A stretch of DNA of 64,000 nucleotides from Psychromonas marina. GTDB lineage: Bacteria; Pseudomonadota; Gammaproteobacteria; Enterobacterales; Psychromonadaceae. The notes beneath the pieces are model-generated. The model saw only the letters and a program-made list of their open reading frames with translations. It was not told the origin of the DNA and did no database searches. Both the position numbers and the translations under genes were made by a program. Numbering within the stretch: the stretch's first letter is position 1; every line of letters starts with the position of its first letter. Location of the stretch: the NCBI RefSeq assembly GCF_030161115.1, contig NZ_BSPQ01000010.1, forward strand, positions 186,001 through 250,000, in the 5' to 3' direction. Of the stretch, positions 30,094-38,447 are shown piece after piece.

Positions 30094-30882
30094 TTAGCAC
30101 TCGCCACATGACTCCTGAAAGCTGTGCTGTAATTCAATGAGGGGGTCTTGACCTACTGCGAGGACCGATCGAGTGGGGCGGTCTAACTCGACAATTAAGG
30201 TTAAGATAACTGAGAAAGCGAGGGCAAACGGAACGGTGGTCAATAATATTTTACGCTGTTCATGTTTAGCAATTTGCATTCCGGTTAAAATCATCACAAA
30301 CAGTGTTAGCAGGGCTAACGCAAACCATATCACAAAAGGTATCCTGCTTTTTAATGCTTTATTAGCGCGCGTCGTGTGAATATCAAACATCTCATTTAAT
30401 GCTTCAATGTATAATGTGCTACCAAGCGAAGGCGTTATTTGATAGTGACTGATCGCTAACTTCCAAAGCTTGTCTTGTATTTGTGCGCTCGCTTGCAGGT
30501 GTTGATTAATATCTTTATGTAACGATTTATTATCAATGCGTAGGCTTAAATACTCCCTGAGTAGTTTTTTACTTTCTTCACTCAACGTATTGCTCAGTAA
30601 ATCACTGCGTAAATAAACGGTACCGATAGCATTTGCATCATCGAGTACAAGTTGTTTGCGGCTATCATTTTTACTGGCTGCCATGCTAAAGGTCATCGCT
30701 AAAACAAATGCAAGTAAGCTGGCAATGCCTGTCGTCATAGACCCAATACCGCTATTTTCTGTTTGTTTAAAGATTAATCGAGAGAGCTGAATCCCCACCT
30801 GTAACATGATAAAAATACTACCTGCCGTCATTAACCAGACTATGTAGATTGGTAATTTATCAAAAAATAATTCTGAGAACAT
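30094..30882 (-). CDS. DUF4239-like (bestrophin-like) membrane protein
   Basis: A 262-residue inner-membrane protein. Four hydrophobic segments are visible: IYIVWLMTAGSIFIMLQVGIQLSRLIF, GIASLLAFVLAMTFSMAASKN, PFVIWFALALLTLFVMILTGMQIA and TTVPFALAFSVILTLIVELDRP. A helical loop with the DDANAIGTVYLRSDLL block sits between the second and third. This pattern resembles DUF4239, whose function is unknown. I prefer ATG 30882, which has an AAGG site; a frame open to 30957 lacks one. It converges with hda at a 13 bp gap. Confidence 0.68.
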   Translation of the reverse strand: MFSELFFDKLPIYIVWLMTAGSIFIMLQVGIQLSRLIFKQTENSGIGSMTTGIASLLAFVLAMTFSMAASKNDSRKQLVLDDANAIGTVYLRSDLLSNTLSEESKKLLREYLSLRIDNKSLHKDINQHLQASAQIQDKLWKLAISHYQITPSLGSTLYIEALNEMFDIHTTRANKALKSRIPFVIWFALALLTLFVMILTGMQIAKHEQRKILLTTVPFALAFSVILTLIVELDRPTRSVLAVGQDPLIELQHSFQESCGEC

Positions 30883-31060
30883 AAGATGCGACCTTATCCA
30901 GCTTGAAAGACTAATTAGTATAATATCTGATACCTTTTCAACAAGTTGATAGGTCATTTATCTTTGTATCGAGTTGCTAGACTTATTTTTTTGTTCTGAT
31001 ATTTAATCTGTTTATTTTTCGTTATAATTTCAGAAAATATATAACTGAGCGAAATATTCG

Positions 31061-31489
31061 ATGGCTAAAAAGAAACCTGTTATCAAGATAAGAACCTATG
31101 GTATCCACTCTACATGGGATGCTAAGTCAAAAGAGTTACCCAAAGTGAAAGCGTTCACCACTGATATTCCCGCTGAGATTGATATTGAATTTGGATTAAA
31201 CATCAATATACAAAATGCGCGTGGGCAAAAGATTTTCTTTTGTATTGATCATCCAGGCGTAACCGATAAAGCGGGTAATTACCCTGCGGCATTTACCGGT
31301 GAAGTACACATAACCAATAATAATTGGGATTTCTATTTAGGCGATACAATCTGGGCACCGATTGAAGATAAGTGTGGTCCTTGGCGTATGACGATTGAAT
31401 TAAATGGACAAGTGATTGCTGATAAAACTTTTAATGTGTCGGTTGATGAGCCTGACTCTGAAGTAAAAAAGCGCTTTGCTTATCTTTAA
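31061..31489 (+). CDS. DUF3859 domain protein
   Basis: A 142-residue soluble protein with a basic start (MAKKKPVIKIRTYGIHSTWDAKSKELPKVKAFTTDIPAEIDIEFGLNINIQNARGQKI) and beta-sandwich-like strands after it, ending WRMTIELNGQVIADKTFNV. I associate this pattern with DUF3859, a family without known function in marine gammaproteobacteria. There is no signal peptide. It appears to be monocistronic and convergent with the outer membrane protein gene at 31545. Confidence 0.68.
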   Translation: MAKKKPVIKIRTYGIHSTWDAKSKELPKVKAFTTDIPAEIDIEFGLNINIQNARGQKIFFCIDHPGVTDKAGNYPAAFTGEVHITNNNWDFYLGDTIWAPIEDKCGPWRMTIELNGQVIADKTFNVSVDEPDSEVKKRFAYL

Positions 31490-31544
31490 TTTGATGGGTT
31501 AATAACAATACCTTTATCACCACGAAACGCTGGGCTTATCACAC

Positions 31545-32321
31545 CTAAAAATGTACTGCGAAGCCAATTAAAAAGCCCTGCGTAGCGGTATTATAAGCAA
31601 AGTCGTCTTGGTTATCGTAATCTACCCACGTTGATTTATAAGCAATATTCATATCAGACCATTCATTAATGGTGTAGCGCACACCAGTTTGTATTGAAGA
31701 GGTAAAATCAGTATCGCTGCCTACTCCTGCATCAAGACTGAAATGAAATGCCCAATGCTGACTTAATTCTGTGATGTAACGTATGCCAATAAGATAGTCT
31801 ATCCAATCAACTTTTAGATTTTTATTGTTATCAATAATACCATTATTGGTATACAAGCTACTTTCAATGTCGTTGTCCCACCACCTAATACCGAACATGT
31901 AATCGAGTGTTCCATGCTCATATTGATAGCGTTTAAAAGCCTTTGCTTCTAATACACCTTGTCGAATATCTAGTTTTGCGTTCAGTATGCTTAAATCAGT
32001 GCCTAATACTGCATCCGACTTACCACTTAATTTCATGTAGGCATAATCTATATAATAGCCCCAATTATTTTCATAGACGCCTTGTAAGCGCAACATCGCA
32101 CCAATATCTATGTGGTCCATGATAAAACGTGGGTCGACATCAACACTGGTTGAAAGATCCCCCACAGTGCTATCACCGCGAATGTTTAATGCTTGCCCAT
32201 AAAGTTCTATGGAGTGATTCCAGTGCTTGTCAATCTCACCTTCACTTGCCATAACATGACTACTGCTTAGAATAGAAATAGTTAATACAATCATTAAGGG
32301 GGGGAATCTGAGATTCATCAT
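31545..32321 (-). CDS. Outer membrane beta-barrel protein, putative
   Basis: A 258-residue protein with a signal peptide (MMNLRFPPLMIVLTISILSSSHVMA, cleaved before SEGEID). The mature chain alternates aromatic and polar residues in short strands (WGYYIDYAYMKLSG, YQYEHGTLDYMFGIRWW, WIDYLIGIRYITEL, WSDMNIAYKSTWVDYD) and ends QGFLIGFAVHF with the terminal Phe typical of BAM substrates. An eight- to ten-strand barrel is likely. The role is unknown; the family looks like small OmpW/OmpA-type barrels. Confidence 0.75.
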   Translation of the reverse strand: MMNLRFPPLMIVLTISILSSSHVMASEGEIDKHWNHSIELYGQALNIRGDSTVGDLSTSVDVDPRFIMDHIDIGAMLRLQGVYENNWGYYIDYAYMKLSGKSDAVLGTDLSILNAKLDIRQGVLEAKAFKRYQYEHGTLDYMFGIRWWDNDIESSLYTNNGIIDNNKNLKVDWIDYLIGIRYITELSQHWAFHFSLDAGVGSDTDFTSSIQTGVRYTINEWSDMNIAYKSTWVDYDNQDDFAYNTATQGFLIGFAVHF

Positions 32322-32655
32322 TATCTTCCTTGTTCGTTTTGTATATCATTAAAAGATAGAACATGTGGGGGTTATTGTTGATGTTTTTGTGTTAAGTGTT
32401 AGGCAAACTTCTTATTTCGTTTGCTAACATGGGGATTGATGATTAACCGGCAGCCTGATTGATATGATTATATTTAGGTAGCCAGTACGAAAAGTAAATC
32501 CTGTTTATATTTTTATCTTATCTGTTTTTAGCGTATTGAACTTTATATACCATTGTCGATTATTTTTTATGCTATATTGCCACTTAATTGTGATCTGGCT
32601 CTCACTTATGTTGTGAGCAAGTATTTTAGCGTATTTATTTAACCAAGAGAGTGAT
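32322..32655. other. Divergent intergenic region, 334 bp
   Basis: Separates the outer membrane protein gene (minus) and the patatin fusion gene (plus). It is AT-rich and should hold both promoters. I see no strong hairpin, operator or small gene. Confidence 0.5.
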
Positions 32656-34560
32656 GTGAAAAAGATAGGAACCCGTTATAAAATAAGCCAAAAGGATCAT
32701 GATTTTTTTGATGTCGCCTGTCAAAAAGTGGATAAAATTGCATTAGTAACCGAAGGAGGAGGGCAGCGTGGTGTCTTCACAGCCGGTGTGTTAGATGCTT
32801 TTTTACAAGCTGATTTTAACCCCTTTGAATTATTAATTGGTACCTCTGCAGGATCACTCAACCTTGCCTCATATATTTGTGGACGACAGGGGCATGCTTA
32901 TAAAATGATTGCCGAAGCAACCCGCCAACCTGAATTCTTTAAATTATCCAAATACCTGTTATCCGGACAAGGGTTAGATTTAGAGTGGTTGGTTAATAAT
33001 GCTGAACATGTGAATCCTTTAGATTGGAAGCATGGTGCGCAGCAACTTAAAAATAAAGAGCTGATCGCGGTAGCAACCAATGCGAAAGATTTAAGCGCAG
33101 AATATTTTAATTTAAGCGTCAAAAACTGGAAAGGACCGTTAGCCGCATCCTGTGCGATCCCTGGTTTACATAAAAATCCAGTGATATTTGATGAAACACG
33201 CTGGCTTGATGGCGGTGTTGCGGACCCAATTCCTGTCGAAGAGGCTTATCGTAGAGGCTACCGACATATTGTTGTGATCAGAACACTGCCCTCGGATTTT
33301 GAAGAGCATCATCCCGTCATCGAGTCATTGCTAAAGCATTCACCTAATAAAAAAATGGTCGAATTATCAGCTATCTTGCATACACATGAAGAAAACTATC
33401 AGAGAACACAAGCATTCTTAAATTCACCACCGGAAGATTTGCATATATATGAGATATTCCCCAACCATAGCCTTAAGTCGAACGCGATTGGCAGCACTAA
33501 AAAGCAACTTGATCGGGATTATCATCAAGGTTTAGCGTTAGGTAAATTGTTTGTACAAACGATGGCGAAAAAATTACAGATAGATTTCACCCCCTTTACT
33601 CATTTTCCAATTAAGACAACCGAGCGTTATTTAGCACTGCCTACAACTGAAGAAAGTGTGTGGGACAAGCGTGTAAATAAATCGATTGAGGGAGTCAAAG
33701 GCGTTTCTCTAACATGGATAAATGTTAACCCTCATCAGCACAAAGATATTGTCGTTGTCGTGCAAGGCAGGGATGAATCAAGTTGGAAGTATCGTGAAGT
33801 CATCGAAGAGTTAGCGCACTATTTTAATGTATTTACCTATGATCATCGAGGGCAAGGCGAATCGGGGCGTATGACAGACTTGCATGAACTCGGTCATGTA
33901 GATCACTTCCAAGACTATGTTGATGACTTAGCACTCTTTATGGAAGAGGTCGTTAATCCAAATTTACAGGGACGTTGTTTTATATTAGCCCACTCAATGG
34001 GCGCGACGGTAACGACGCATTACCTGCACCAGGCCGAGCATAAAGTCGATGCCTGCGTTTTAACGAGCCCAATGTTTGCTATTAAATTGCCAAAAGCGGT
34101 GGGTGGGATCAAAAAATCGACCATCAAAATGTCCAGTAAACTACAGAAAAAACCTCATTTTGCATTGACGCACCATGCTTTTGTCAAAAATCAGTTTGTG
34201 GGTAATAACCGTACAACGAGTCGTGTGCGCTTTGAAACCTATAGCCAAGTATTAACGACATTACCGCAACTTCGTTTAGCTGGTGCAAGCTCTAAATGGA
34301 TAACGGAGTCGATGGCAGCAGCATTAAAGTGTGCTTCGTATGCGTCTAAAATTAGTTGTCCAATACTTATTTTTCAGGCGGGCAGTGACAGTATTGTCTC
34401 CAATGATGCGCAGGATGTATTTAATGAGCATTGTCGCTCTGCTAGAATTACACATATTAGCAATGCACAGCATGATATTTTAATTGAGTCAGATAGGTAT
34501 AGAGAGGCTGCCCTTAAAAGTATCTTCAACTTCTTTCTAGATAGTCATCAATATTACTGA
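32656..34560 (+). CDS. Patatin-like phospholipase fused to a PldB-like lysophospholipase
   Basis: A 634-residue protein joining two lipid hydrolases. Residues 28-310 are a YjjU-type patatin: oxyanion loop GGGQRG (34-39), nucleophile Ser64 in GTSAGS, and catalytic Asp185 in DGGVADPIPV. Residues 340-630 are an alpha/beta hydrolase resembling lysophospholipase L2: YDHRGQGESGR, nucleophile Ser447 in AHSMGA, an Asp in FQAGSDSIVS and a His in NAQHDILIE. In E. coli YjjU and PldB are separate proteins of about 340-360 residues. Both active sites look intact, so one polypeptide could remove both acyl chains of a phospholipid. There is no signal peptide; the start is GTG with a GAGAG site. Confidence 0.88.
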   Translation: MKKIGTRYKISQKDHDFFDVACQKVDKIALVTEGGGQRGVFTAGVLDAFLQADFNPFELLIGTSAGSLNLASYICGRQGHAYKMIAEATRQPEFFKLSKYLLSGQGLDLEWLVNNAEHVNPLDWKHGAQQLKNKELIAVATNAKDLSAEYFNLSVKNWKGPLAASCAIPGLHKNPVIFDETRWLDGGVADPIPVEEAYRRGYRHIVVIRTLPSDFEEHHPVIESLLKHSPNKKMVELSAILHTHEENYQRTQAFLNSPPEDLHIYEIFPNHSLKSNAIGSTKKQLDRDYHQGLALGKLFVQTMAKKLQIDFTPFTHFPIKTTERYLALPTTEESVWDKRVNKSIEGVKGVSLTWINVNPHQHKDIVVVVQGRDESSWKYREVIEELAHYFNVFTYDHRGQGESGRMTDLHELGHVDHFQDYVDDLALFMEEVVNPNLQGRCFILAHSMGATVTTHYLHQAEHKVDACVLTSPMFAIKLPKAVGGIKKSTIKMSSKLQKKPHFALTHHAFVKNQFVGNNRTTSRVRFETYSQVLTTLPQLRLAGASSKWITESMAAALKCASYASKISCPILIFQAGSDSIVSNDAQDVFNEHCRSARITHISNAQHDILIESDRYREAALKSIFNFFLDSHQYY

Positions 34561-34685
34561 TTTGTTGGGTACTGACTTGCTACTGCACTTTGTTTGCTGA
34601 AAGTAACTATTATTGTATAACCCGTAACTTTACCCATTGTCTATTATTAGTACAATGTGTACCCATTTTTATAAGAAGATAAACC

Positions 34686-37178
34686 GTGAAATATCGTTTC
34701 TTTGCAAAACAAAAATTACCTTTTGTTGTCGCGCTTTTATTTATCGTGCTGATGACATATATATCAATCATCTATAGTCAAAATAATTTTAGCGTTGATT
34801 CCGATTTAAATCATTTGGTGAAACAAGATGCACCGTGGAAAGATAATTTAAATAAGACTGTTGATGAATTCGGTGAGTCTGAAAATGGACTCGTGATTGT
34901 TGTTTCAGGTAAAAATAGTTTTCAAGTTCAAAATATAACGGAGAAATTACAGCAAGACTTTAGTCAGCAGCCTCTATTCGACGATGTTTTTTCAGCAGCA
35001 ACTCTGCCTTGGTTTAAGCAACAAGCATTATGGTTTATGCCTGCCGCTGATTACCAAGTATTTAATAATAATTTAGACCATGTTTTACCGAAATTAAAAG
35101 CAGCAATGCTCGCATCACCTGAATCATCTGCACTGCAATTATTGGCACAATTACAGCAAAGCCTTGATAACGAGGATGCAGTGACTTCTCATCTATTATT
35201 GAAAATGCTTAATCAGCTCGCGATCACGCAGGGTAATGTTGATTGGTATCGCTTACTGATGCCTGAAAATACAAAACAGCATTATCAAATTATTACGCTC
35301 AATGCGACACCGCAAAATGATCAAAAAGAGCCCAATAAACTGATTATTGAAAGCGCACAAAAAATAATTCATCAGTACGATGATAATAGCGACGTTAAGA
35401 TTCGTATTACCGGACAAACGGCACTCGATTTCGATGAAATAAATGATGCCAATAGCAGTGTTAAATTGGCGGGGATGATGTCCCTGATCGGTTTGATTGT
35501 GGTGTTAGGGTTTGGTATTCGCTCATTACGTATTATTTTAGCCAGTTATGCCGCCGTCTTGGTTGGTCTTGTGTGGACGTTGGCACTTGGACTGTTTTTA
35601 GTCGGCTCATATAACACCATCTCAATCGTTTTTTTGGTGATGTTCATTGGCTTAGGTGTCGATTTTGCGATCCATTTTTGTTTAAGAATTCGTGAAGAGC
35701 AACGCCTACAACCTAATAATCGTGCGAGTTTGTTGGCGACGATGCGCAGTACCATAAGCCCACTAAGTTTATGTGCACTGACTTCGGCGATAGGATTTTT
35801 GGGTTTTTATCCGACCGCATACACCGGGTTAGCTGAATTAGGTATTATTTCATCTGCGGGTATGCTGATGGGATTATTGGCCACCTTTACGGTGATACCT
35901 TGCTTCTTTTTTCTGTTTGGTTATCCAACCATTAAAGCGCAACCGGAGACTCAAGCGGTAAATGATGTGGACTTTTGGTTGCCTAAGCATCATAAATTAG
36001 TGGTTTTATTGGCGATCTGCGCGTTACTTATCTCTGCGTTTGGTGCGAGTAAAATGAATTTTGATTTCTCGACGTTGGTGCTTAAATCTGAAAAATCTGA
36101 ATCAGTTAAGACCTTAGATGAGATCCAAAAGCAGGGGTTAACATCTAGTTATCAGATGATGATGCTTGCCACTTCTGCCGAGCAGGCTCAGGACTGGCAA
36201 TCTCAACTGGCAGTATTACCAGAGATCAGTAATGTTATCTCAATTAATTCATTCTTACCTGAGAATAGGGCACAACGCATTAGCGATTTAACGCAAACGT
36301 TTAATGTACCTGCCGCGCAAACGTTACCTATCGAATCACTCTCGAGCTTACAACAAAAGCTAACCGCGTCAGCCTTTCCTGAGGCTGAAAACAGTCGACA
36401 GTGGTTAAATAACAATGATCAAGCGGCGGTAGTACAACAAATTACACAACGTGCATTGTTGCCATTACAGCAGATGCAAGAAGATGTCGGTCAATTGATG
36501 CAAGCTCCGCCACCTAGCCTTGATGATATTCCTGCGATTCTGGCAGATCGTTTTCAAAATGAAAATTATCTGTTAGTCGTTGCTTATCCTTCTGGCGATA
36601 TGCGTGATGTTCAGCAGTTAGATCGCTTTACCAAGTTAGTGCAAAGCGTTGCACCTGATGCGACCGGGAGACCTGTTGCAGAGCAAGAAGTGGGGAAAAT
36701 AATTATTAACTCATTTATGCAAGCATCTAGTTATTCACTGTTACTCATTGCATTAGTTTTACTGTTGGCGCTAAAACATAAACGCGACGTTGTTTTGGTT
36801 TTTGTGCCTTTATTACTCACCACATTGTCGACGATGGCTGTTGCACACTGGAGTGGACAAGCATTAAATATGGCTAATATAATTGTTATTCCATTAATTT
36901 TTGGACTTGGTGTCGATAACGGTATCCATATTGTTGAGCGATTTCGTTCCTCAGGATCGGCGCGTGCTTTTTATCAATCTTCTACTCCGAGAGCGGCGAT
37001 ATTGAGTTCGTTAACTACTATGGCAACCTTCGGTTCATTATTACTCGCAGACCATCGCGGTATGTACAGTATTGGATTTTTATTAACTATCGCTATTGGA
37101 TTTTTACTTTTTTACAGCTTAACGGTATTACCCGCTTTATTGTTTAGCGTGAAAAAGATGCGCCACGAAGCAGAGTAG
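34686..37178 (+). CDS. RND-superfamily exporter with two MMPL domains
   Basis: An 830-residue inner-membrane protein with about 12 hydrophobic segments in the RND plan: TM1, a large periplasmic loop (about 35-255), TM2-6, then TM7 at about 440 (HKLVVLLAICALLISAFGASK), a second loop and TM8-12. Both halves carry the TM4-type motif: FIGLGVDFAIHFCLRIREEQR near 323 and IFGLGVDNGIHIVERFRSSG near 740, whose Asp is the likely proton relay. Such single-gene MMPL exporters are thought to move lipids or hydrophobic compounds; being next to the phospholipase fusion suggests a lipid link (inference). GTG start. Confidence 0.88.
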   Translation: MKYRFFAKQKLPFVVALLFIVLMTYISIIYSQNNFSVDSDLNHLVKQDAPWKDNLNKTVDEFGESENGLVIVVSGKNSFQVQNITEKLQQDFSQQPLFDDVFSAATLPWFKQQALWFMPAADYQVFNNNLDHVLPKLKAAMLASPESSALQLLAQLQQSLDNEDAVTSHLLLKMLNQLAITQGNVDWYRLLMPENTKQHYQIITLNATPQNDQKEPNKLIIESAQKIIHQYDDNSDVKIRITGQTALDFDEINDANSSVKLAGMMSLIGLIVVLGFGIRSLRIILASYAAVLVGLVWTLALGLFLVGSYNTISIVFLVMFIGLGVDFAIHFCLRIREEQRLQPNNRASLLATMRSTISPLSLCALTSAIGFLGFYPTAYTGLAELGIISSAGMLMGLLATFTVIPCFFFLFGYPTIKAQPETQAVNDVDFWLPKHHKLVVLLAICALLISAFGASKMNFDFSTLVLKSEKSESVKTLDEIQKQGLTSSYQMMMLATSAEQAQDWQSQLAVLPEISNVISINSFLPENRAQRISDLTQTFNVPAAQTLPIESLSSLQQKLTASAFPEAENSRQWLNNNDQAAVVQQITQRALLPLQQMQEDVGQLMQAPPPSLDDIPAILADRFQNENYLLVVAYPSGDMRDVQQLDRFTKLVQSVAPDATGRPVAEQEVGKIIINSFMQASSYSLLLIALVLLLALKHKRDVVLVFVPLLLTTLSTMAVAHWSGQALNMANIIVIPLIFGLGVDNGIHIVERFRSSGSARAFYQSSTPRAAILSSLTTMATFGSLLLADHRGMYSIGFLLTIAIGFLLFYSLTVLPALLFSVKKMRHEAE

Positions 37179-37190
37179 TGTTAGGGGAAA

Positions 37191-37240
37191 TAACAATCTT
37201 CACACCTATTAGCTGAGGATTGTTATCGCTGTGATAGGTG
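37191..37240. other. Two interleaved inverted repeats (possible RNA pseudoknot)
   Basis: Stem 1 pairs taacaatc (37191-37198) with gattgtta (37218-37225). Stem 2 pairs cacctat (37203-37209) with ataggtg (37234-37240). Because the left arm of stem 2 lies inside the loop of stem 1 and its right arm lies after it, the pair has H-type pseudoknot topology. It starts 13 bp after the RND gene and is about 200 bp before the Imm51-like gene. Function unknown; chance is possible. Confidence 0.4.
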
Positions 37241-37441
37241 ATAAAACAACGCGTAGGCGAATTTACTATCTCGGCCTGCCTATCTGCCTTCACAAATATA
37301 GTAAATACCCGCTAACTAATTAGTTTTATTGGCACTAAACAGGAAAAGCATGATGTAAACAGCATTTAAAAACACTACCCGGAGTAGGATGAGTTGATAG
37401 GGGTTAATTATATCCCGTTAGCGATTTATCTGAGAGGTATT

Positions 37442-37771
37442 ATGAAGCAAGTAAATGTTTACCAACCATTTTTGTTTTCAAGTTTCCAACATAGCCATAG
37501 TCTGACATTAAGTGATTTAAAATGGAAAGCCTTCGAAAAACATGATTTCTTAGGGGATGGGGAAGACTGGGCACTGGTCATTGAAAATATGCTTTCCGAG
37601 AAAAATCCTGAATTATTAGAAAAATTGACCTTTGGTGATGACCCGCAAATGTTTTCTATTAAAAGTGCAGACAAAGATGCATTACATGAGATTGCAGAGA
37701 TGGTTTGTGTATTTTATGAGGATGATGTTTTATTAGATGATTGTATTAAACGTTATGCACAATATGAGTAA
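37442..37771 (+). CDS. Imm51-like immunity protein, putative
   Basis: A 109-residue acidic soluble protein. The order of features FEKHDFLGDGEDWALVIENMLSEKNPELLEKLTFGDDPQMFSIKSADKDALHEIAEMVCVFYEDD fits the Imm51 family as I know it (F-x-x-x-G-x-x-G-x-G-x-D-W, then PEL..., FDPEA-x-MF, then a D-x-x-x-L-x-x-x-A helix). Members protect against polymorphic toxins, but no toxin gene is beside this one. ATG 37442 follows a GAGAGG site; a frame open from TTG 37394 is less likely. Function is predicted only from this resemblance. Confidence 0.6.
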   Translation: MKQVNVYQPFLFSSFQHSHSLTLSDLKWKAFEKHDFLGDGEDWALVIENMLSEKNPELLEKLTFGDDPQMFSIKSADKDALHEIAEMVCVFYEDDVLLDDCIKRYAQYE

Positions 37772-37806
37772 GTTTCAGATTAACCTGCAACGATAACCTA
37801 GTAATG

Positions 37807-37849
37807 AGAAAGTAACTGACGATGCGATAATAGCCTCAAGTTACTTTCT
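37807..37849 (+). terminator. Hairpin downstream of the Imm51-like gene
   Basis: An 11-pair perfect stem (agaaagtaact 37807-37817, agttactttct 37839-37849) with a 21-base loop lies 36 bp after the stop, followed by a pyrimidine-rich tract. It is a plausible transcript end. Confidence 0.5.
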
Positions 37850-38331
37850 TTACTCTCTATCAACTAACCAATCACCCGCTTAATAATTATTTGGCAGTAA
37901 AACCCCTCACTTTATTACCATCCTTAAATGCGCATAAAATATTTATTATGTTACCAATGTCGTCCAAAACGGCTACATGTTCCCCTGCCTGAAATGAATG
38001 AACTGTACGTCAGACCCGCTCAGAAGCATTTGCATTAATATGAAACAGCATGGAAAGCTAAAGTGTGATTATTCTGCTGAATAAGCATTATTGATCGCTA
38101 TGATTGGCATGTTCAATGGAACACGTCACTAGGTTAGGGGAGACAATGACTTATTCCATAGGAAACAAAGCCTTATTTTCAGTTACAAAAAGTTACAAAC
38201 TTTATACGTTAAAAGGCTATGAATCACAAAATTGAACCTGACAAATAGCTAACAAATATCTAAGTGTGATCGAAGTGCAGGTTTCTACCAATTCAAGTTG
38301 ATCAAGAAGTTTTGGTAGCATAGTATCACAA

Positions 38332-38349
38332 AAAGAAAGCGCTTTCTTT
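38332..38349. promoter_or_regulatory. LacI-family operator, importer operon (strong site)
   Basis: Perfect 18-bp palindrome aaagaaagcgctttcttt, 98 bp upstream of the binding-protein ATG. It has the even-length, central-GC form typical of LacI-family sites and recurs before most units of this locus, which also encodes a LacI-type regulator. Confidence 0.85.
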
Positions 38350-38400
38350 ACAGCAAGGATTTAACCAATAATATCGAGTAGCCTCTATTATTACGATTAA

Positions 38401-38416
38401 ATGTAACCGCTTTCCT
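38401..38416. promoter_or_regulatory. Weak second operator-like site, importer operon
   Basis: The 16-mer atgtaaccgctttcct matches the locus consensus AAGAAAGCGCTTTCTT at 12 of 16 positions, with an intact right half. It is 31 bp upstream of the ATG, 68 bp centre to centre from the strong site, so a looped pair is possible. Confidence 0.4.
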
Positions 38417-38447
38417 CTTGTTATCTTAAACTAAAAAGGATTATTTA

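Larger units (their letters stand above)
37772..38447. other. Intergenic region upstream of the ABC importer operon, 676 bp
   Basis: Holds the hairpin 37807-37849, a possible 29-codon open frame with a good ribosome site (38146-38235), a TGTGA half site at 38265-38269, and a strong (38332-38349) and a weaker (38401-38416) copy of the locus operator. It should contain the promoter of the importer operon. Nothing else stands out. Confidence 0.6.
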
